Virus record (IMG/VR): IMGVR_UViG_3300028800_000271
Span: 1-28,209 of that record
Origin: a virus
Strand: one strand, 5' to 3'
Length of the DNA stretch: 28,209 nt
A model generated the notes under the pieces. That model had not been told where the DNA came from, ran no database searches, and worked only from the letters and a program-made list of their open reading frames with translations. Below, piece after piece: positions 25,294-28,209 of this stretch (the stretch's first letter is position 1; each line of letters starts with the position of its first letter). The position numbers and the translations under genes were made by a program.

Positions 25294-25560
25294 TTAATTG
25301 GGAAGAAATGGAGCCGTCTTCATATTAGCGGCCATTAGTGTTTCAAGCCGTGACATAGAGCGCATATTGGCCAACTGTCTGCCACCGTCGCGCAAAGCGT
25401 TCAGAGTAGTAACAACATTCTCCCATTCAGGGCTGTCACACGCCTTTGCAAGCTCTTTAGCTGCCGAGGCTGCCTTTTTTGCTCCATCCACAAACGCCTC
25501 CATAGTTTCACGCTCGTTCATGGTGTCTTCTGGTTTCTTGACGGAGCCTATGATGCTCAT
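25294..25560 (-). CDS. Hypothetical 88-residue protein, paralogue of its upstream neighbour
   Basis: A mostly helical protein with an alanine- and lysine-rich stretch (GAKKAASAAKELAKA), then SPEWENVV and ALRDGGRQLA, ending in MKTAPFLPN. It shares with the preceding 60-residue protein the pattern FxxG, P-x-W and an RDG starting 11 residues after the Trp, with one residue of length difference between F and W, and extends further at both ends. No known family recognised. It starts by ATGA overlap with the upstream stop and ends 3 bases before the Bbp19-like gene, so it belongs to the same operon. Confidence 0.68.
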   Translation of the reverse strand: MSIIGSVKKPEDTMNERETMEAFVDGAKKAASAAKELAKACDSPEWENVVTTLNALRDGGRQLANMRSMSRLETLMAANMKTAPFLPN

Positions 25561-25739
25561 TTTAGACCATCCTTCACTAAACCCTTAGCGCCATCGCGAA
25601 TGATATAAAGCATATCGCGTATAGCTATCCATTTTGGATTTAATCTATGACAAGAAACCATCTGAGACGAAGCATCAATCATGGTGTTTATACCCTGCAT
25701 AAAGTCAGAGAGCATCTCAATTTTAGAGCGCTCCATCAT
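25557..25739 (-). CDS. Hypothetical 60-residue protein, paralogue of its downstream neighbour
   Basis: Not a known family to me. The predicted protein is helical: MMERSKIEMLSDFMQGINTM, then NPKWIAIRDM, then IIRDGAKGLV. The arrangement FxxG, then P-x-W, then RDG starting 11 residues after the Trp is repeated in the next gene (25294-25560), so the two look like diverged copies. Two ATGs (25739 and 25736) are available; the first overlaps the upstream TGA. Its own TGA overlaps the next ATG as ATGA. No membrane span. Confidence 0.65.
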   Translation of the reverse strand: MMERSKIEMLSDFMQGINTMIDASSQMVSCHRLNPKWIAIRDMLYIIRDGAKGLVKDGLK

Positions 25740-25903
25740 AGACTAAATTCCACAGTAACATCTTTATCAAAGATGGTAATTACAAAGCCATCACGCTTAT
25801 CTACTATCTTTAGATCCTTATCCCTATTAATAGCGAAGTCTTTAACAAAGGTTATAAATTCCGATGCCTTCTGCTTGAGTTCAGTTTCTGTAACAGATGC
25901 CAT
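25736..25903 (-). CDS. Hypothetical 55-residue protein
   Basis: This short reading frame starts at the ATG whose A is shared with the upstream stop (TAATG) and ends in TGA inside the ATGATG start of the following gene. It begins MASVTETELKQKASEF, continues with an amphipathic helix, then two beta-like strands (LKIVDKRDG, FVITIFDKD) and ends VTVEFSL. I recognise no family. The exact head-to-tail fit with both neighbours and a normal amino-acid mix argue that it is a real gene in the same translationally coupled string. Without it there would be an unexplained gap of about 160 bases in an otherwise gapless operon. Confidence 0.65.
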   Translation of the reverse strand: MASVTETELKQKASEFITFVKDFAINRDKDLKIVDKRDGFVITIFDKDVTVEFSL

Positions 25904-26094
25904 TATGAATATAGCCTTTCATGAGGTTTTTTCTTAACCGGTTTGCCATTATGAGTTTTCGTAATTCCAGCCTTATCATCTGCTTTGGCGAAGTCCTTTC
26001 CTACTTTTTGAGGAACTCCAGCCTTCTTTGCGAACTCAGGTGAATGGGCGATGGCTTCCATAAATCTATGCTGTTTATCCGATGTACTAGGCAT
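25903..26094 (-). CDS. Small basic phage protein (SxxQxRFM type)
   Basis: A 63-residue lysine-rich protein beginning MPSTSDKQHRFMEAIAH, followed by PEFAKKAGVP and KVGKDFAKAD. Many tailed phages encode a short basic protein starting with a similar MPxxSxxQxRFMxA sequence near their packaging and head genes; function is not established. The start overlaps the end of the glycosyltransferase-like gene by 8 bases and the stop overlaps the next start as TAATG, so translation is probably coupled. No signal peptide or membrane segment. A virion-associated or nucleic-acid-binding role is possible from the charge, but this is only a guess. Confidence 0.7.
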   Translation of the reverse strand: MPSTSDKQHRFMEAIAHSPEFAKKAGVPQKVGKDFAKADDKAGITKTHNGKPVKKKPHERLYS

Positions 26095-27010
26095 TTAAAG
26101 CCCTCCCTATTTCTTTCATAATCATACTCTTCTGCTCAGAAATTGCAACATCATCCCAATACTCATCTTGGGTATATATGGCGTCAACAGTTTCTTGCCT
26201 AAATATTTCAAATTGTTTTGGAGAACTATCTGTGTCCCAACGAAATATTCTTATAAATTCATTTAGATCAATAGTTTTATCATTTGGCTTGCGGCTATCC
26301 TGTGGAGATATTTCTATAACTACCATTTCATCTTCGGGCTTAGTGCAATGAATATCGCCGTCAATAACCCTATCAAGAATACAATCAAGGGGAAAACTCG
26401 TATCATCCAGCTTAATGGCTTCGTTAGCTATATAAACTACCGTCTGATGTGGAGAACACATACGCAATGTATCCTTTCCTACCCATGCGACCACATGAGT
26501 ATTAGGCAACCCTGTCCCTGGCATAAGCCAATGCCTAATACCCGGATGAATATGTTGCAGGCTGAGCGTGGCAAGATCCTTAGCTGATATTCCTACCTTT
26601 AGGTGTGGCCAGATTGTTTCCTGTGTCGTGCTAACTACTAATCGCGTTATTGCCTTATACTTTCCTGATGCTTTCAGCATGCCTTCGAAGAAATCACCGG
26701 AATACACAAAATCAGGCATTAATAAATGGTAATCAGCACCATTTTGTTTCGCTATTGCCAAATCCTGATGTTGATGAATACCAATTTGCTCGTATTTATC
26801 ACCCTCCATTACATTACAAAGAGTCTGAAAGCCTTTATTGGCGAAATGATGGGCGCTCGCCTTATCTGTGTGAATAAGCAAACGCACATCACGAACTTTC
26901 CCCAAAGCAGGTAAATTGCCCTCAGACATAAGCGACGGAAGCGTATAATTAAAGAATGAGTTTAAATATTGCTCGCCATAACACGTCATACCTAAAAGAA
27001 TTGGATTCAT
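26087..27010 (-). CDS. Glycosyltransferase-like protein
   Basis: A 307-residue protein. It opens with a strand and TCYGEQYLNSFFNYTLPSL, followed by GNLPAL and LLIHTD, the layout of a family of glycosyltransferase-like proteins (WGxxYxxxFLxxxLPSLLxPGNLPAL) usually found beside sugar or LPS genes. A DYHLLMPDFVYS segment near residues 92-103 could play the role of the GT-A metal or nucleotide region, but no clear DxD motif is present. No signal peptide or membrane span is seen, so it should be cytoplasmic. Its ATG follows the E1-beta TAA stop without a gap, and its 3' end overlaps the next small gene by 8 bases (ATGCCTAG). Pairing with the E1-like genes suggests a shared role in making or attaching a modified sugar. 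The biochemical activity is inferred only from family resemblance and context. Confidence 0.55.
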   Translation of the reverse strand: MNPILLGMTCYGEQYLNSFFNYTLPSLMSEGNLPALGKVRDVRLLIHTDKASAHHFANKGFQTLCNVMEGDKYEQIGIHQHQDLAIAKQNGADYHLLMPDFVYSGDFFEGMLKASGKYKAITRLVVSTTQETIWPHLKVGISAKDLATLSLQHIHPGIRHWLMPGTGLPNTHVVAWVGKDTLRMCSPHQTVVYIANEAIKLDDTSFPLDCILDRVIDGDIHCTKPEDEMVVIEISPQDSRKPNDKTIDLNEFIRIFRWDTDSSPKQFEIFRQETVDAIYTQDEYWDDVAISEQKSMIMKEIGRALNA

Positions 27011-27964
27011 TTAGAATGGCCCCTGAAACGCAGGGTCGGGACTATCAATCACAGAGGGTGTGTCAGGGTATAAACCATTTAGATAACCACGCGAGGATGG
27101 GATTGGATGGTCTGGGATACCAACACGCTTCACGGAAAACATCAGGCCAGCCTCCACACATTGAGCTATAATTTCCGCCCCTATACCATAAGTTCTATAA
27201 CCAGTATCCGCTATAAATAAATGACCAGTTTTTCTTACAGAAGCAATAATCTCATCAAGATGTAATGGCCGCAATACACGTAAATCAAAGACATCGGCAC
27301 AAGTACCTTTATTATTTTCAAGCACGGAATATGAACTCGCAACAATAGTCCCATACCCACCACTTCTTAACTGCTTCGGCTTCTCAATATCTCGCTTATA
27401 ATACCCAGATGGCACATTCCCCTTCACATAATGTGTCCAACGATGTTCAATAATAACAACAGGGTTATCATCCTCAATTGCCGAAATAAGCATGCCCTTA
27501 TAATCTTCAGGGAATGTCGGCATGAGTACTTTCAGCCCAGGTATATATGCAAACATAGCTTCTAAGCTCTGTGAATGTTCCGGTCCTTGTCCCCATCCAC
27601 GCCCGACAATCATTCGTATCACTAGCGGACATTTATGCTGGCCATTACTGATGTAGTGCATCTTTGCGGCGTTATTGATTATCTGCTCCATTGCAAGCAG
27701 GGCGAATTCTACACGATGAAATTGTATAATTGGTCGTTTGCCAGACATTGCAAGCCCTATGGCTACCCCAACCATCGCATTTTCGGAGACAGGAGTTTCT
27801 ATGAGCCTATCACCATAAATGGGCCGCAACCCATCCGTAGTGCCATAAAACGCTCCTTTATCATCAATCCCCTGTCCCATTAGTATGACGTTCTTATCTC
27901 GCTCACCCATGATGGCCAGGGCTTCGTTAATGGCTTGCGCTGAAGTTAGGATTCTGTCAGGCAT
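27011..27964 (-). CDS. TPP-dependent dehydrogenase E1 beta-like subunit (transketolase pyrimidine-binding type)
   Basis: Predicted 317 residues, close to the usual 320-330 of E1-beta. Residues 53-81 carry the pyrimidine-binding hallmark ETPVSE followed by GVAIGLAMSGKRPI; Glu61 is in the position of the Glu that activates the TPP aminopyrimidine. Residues 121-131 read GRGWGQGPEHS, with His130 matching the conserved QHSQ histidine. IPGLKVLMP and IEHRWTHY follow, then a C-terminal transketolase domain with DLRVLRPLH. The RGWGQGPxHSQSL and IEHRW signatures recall E1-beta-like proteins found in surface-polysaccharide clusters more than the classic pyruvate dehydrogenase subunit; that comparison is from memory. 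I chose the ATG at 27964 because it overlaps the alpha stop by 8 bases, follows AGCAGG, and fits the family start; an in-frame ATG at 28018 would add 18 atypical residues. No E2 or E3 gene is visible. Substrate unknown. Confidence 0.88.
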   Translation of the reverse strand: MPDRILTSAQAINEALAIMGERDKNVILMGQGIDDKGAFYGTTDGLRPIYGDRLIETPVSENAMVGVAIGLAMSGKRPIIQFHRVEFALLAMEQIINNAAKMHYISNGQHKCPLVIRMIVGRGWGQGPEHSQSLEAMFAYIPGLKVLMPTFPEDYKGMLISAIEDDNPVVIIEHRWTHYVKGNVPSGYYKRDIEKPKQLRSGGYGTIVASSYSVLENNKGTCADVFDLRVLRPLHLDEIIASVRKTGHLFIADTGYRTYGIGAEIIAQCVEAGLMFSVKRVGIPDHPIPSSRGYLNGLYPDTPSVIDSPDPAFQGPF

Positions 27965-28209
27965 ACACAAACCTGCTTGCCATATCTGGTGTTGGAAGTG
28001 GAGCGGCTTCAGCGGCATCGAAGGCGGTAGTGATTTTATTGGTTATTTCTGCACTAACCTCTAACGATGGAACTGGAATTAAATCCAACGGGTCACTCTC
28101 CAATTCAAATTCCTTAGCAACGCCACAATGAACATATGAGCGTTGAGTTGGCATAACTATAAAGCCAGGAATATTTTCTCTAGCCGCTTCAATTATCTCT
28201 TCAAAAAGG
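27957..28209 (-). CDS. TPP-dependent dehydrogenase E1 alpha-like subunit, 3' end only
   Basis: Only the last 83 residues lie in the window; the gene runs off the right edge. E1-alpha subunits pair with E1-beta to decarboxylate 2-oxo acids using thiamine diphosphate. Seen here: a helix ending in EAARENIPGF and a strand before RSYVHCGV, which corresponds to the family's (T)YRxxGH region. Then comes the acidic KEFELESDPLDLI segment, matching the usual xxDPLxxL, and a C-terminal helix with AFDAAEAAPLP, matching the family's AxxFAxxSPxP ending. The stop overlaps the start of the E1-beta-like gene by 8 bases (ATGCCTGA), as expected for subunits made in equal amounts. The TPP-binding GDG...N motif would lie in the missing part, so activity cannot be judged. 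Assignment rests on these motifs and on the adjoining beta gene. Confidence 0.75.
   Translation of the reverse strand, partial: LFEEIIEAARENIPGFIVMPTQRSYVHCGVAKEFELESDPLDLIPVPSLEVSAEITNKITTAFDAAEAAPLPTPDMASRFVYA

Noticed and set aside
27965-28018. Longer E1-beta start at 28018
   Set aside because: It would overlap the alpha gene by over 60 bases and add residues unlike the family. The start at 27964 overlaps the alpha stop by 8 bases.
1-28209. Diversity-generating retroelement, integrase, lysis genes, tRNAs, CRISPR array
   Set aside because: Looked for because of the BPP-1 likeness, but no reverse transcriptase, recombinase motif, holin/endolysin, tRNA arms or regularly spaced repeats were seen.

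Overview
This window looks like the structural half of a tailed phage (podovirus) genome or prophage. Almost every gene lies on the minus strand and reads from right to left in tightly packed, often overlapping order. The head genes resemble those of the Bordetella phage BPP-1 group (Bbp16-, Bbp17- and Bbp19-like proteins). The tail and inner-core genes follow the T7-type order: tail tubular protein A, tail tubular protein B, a gp13-like acetyltransferase-fold protein, a gp14-like protein and two large internal virion proteins. Such ejection proteins, and a peptidoglycan-processing-like motif in one of them, point to a Gram-negative host, probably a proteobacterium. No host gene that would narrow this down is visible, and base composition is moderately AT-rich by eye.

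Right end (about 28209-24925): the 3' end of a thiamine-diphosphate (TPP) dehydrogenase E1-alpha-like gene, a complete E1-beta-like gene and a glycosyltransferase-like gene run directly into four small phage-type genes and a Bbp19-like gene. Stop and start codons overlap or nearly touch throughout, so the metabolic genes appear to be co-translated with the phage genes. A small helix-turn-helix gene (24718-24900) is the only convincing plus-strand gene. It sits in a short regulatory gap carrying an inverted repeat.

Head block (24595-20051): scaffold-like protein, major capsid protein, Bbp16-like cement protein, four small accessory proteins (two of them histidine-rich), a beta-rich structural protein and a small YPYGL-motif protein. 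Tail and ejection block (20041-8214): tail tubular proteins A and B, then internal virion proteins of 151, 214, 754 and 1493 residues.

Host-contact block (8104-65): after a 109-base gap holding a plausible promoter come a tail fibre with a T7-type virion-anchoring N-terminus, three small proteins (one a coiled coil), a 1114-residue repeat-rich fibre, a 69-residue protein and a 565-residue protein built of tandem repeats. No terminase, portal, polymerase, integrase, holin, endolysin, tRNA or CRISPR array was seen; packaging genes probably lie beyond the right edge.

The most unusual element is the TPP-enzyme plus glycosyltransferase-like module inside the morphogenesis operon. It suggests that this phage carries its own surface-sugar or small-metabolite modification function. 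The helix-turn-helix gene, which shares a 9-base word with the tail-fibre promoter region, and the histidine-rich capsid-neighbour proteins are secondary points of interest.
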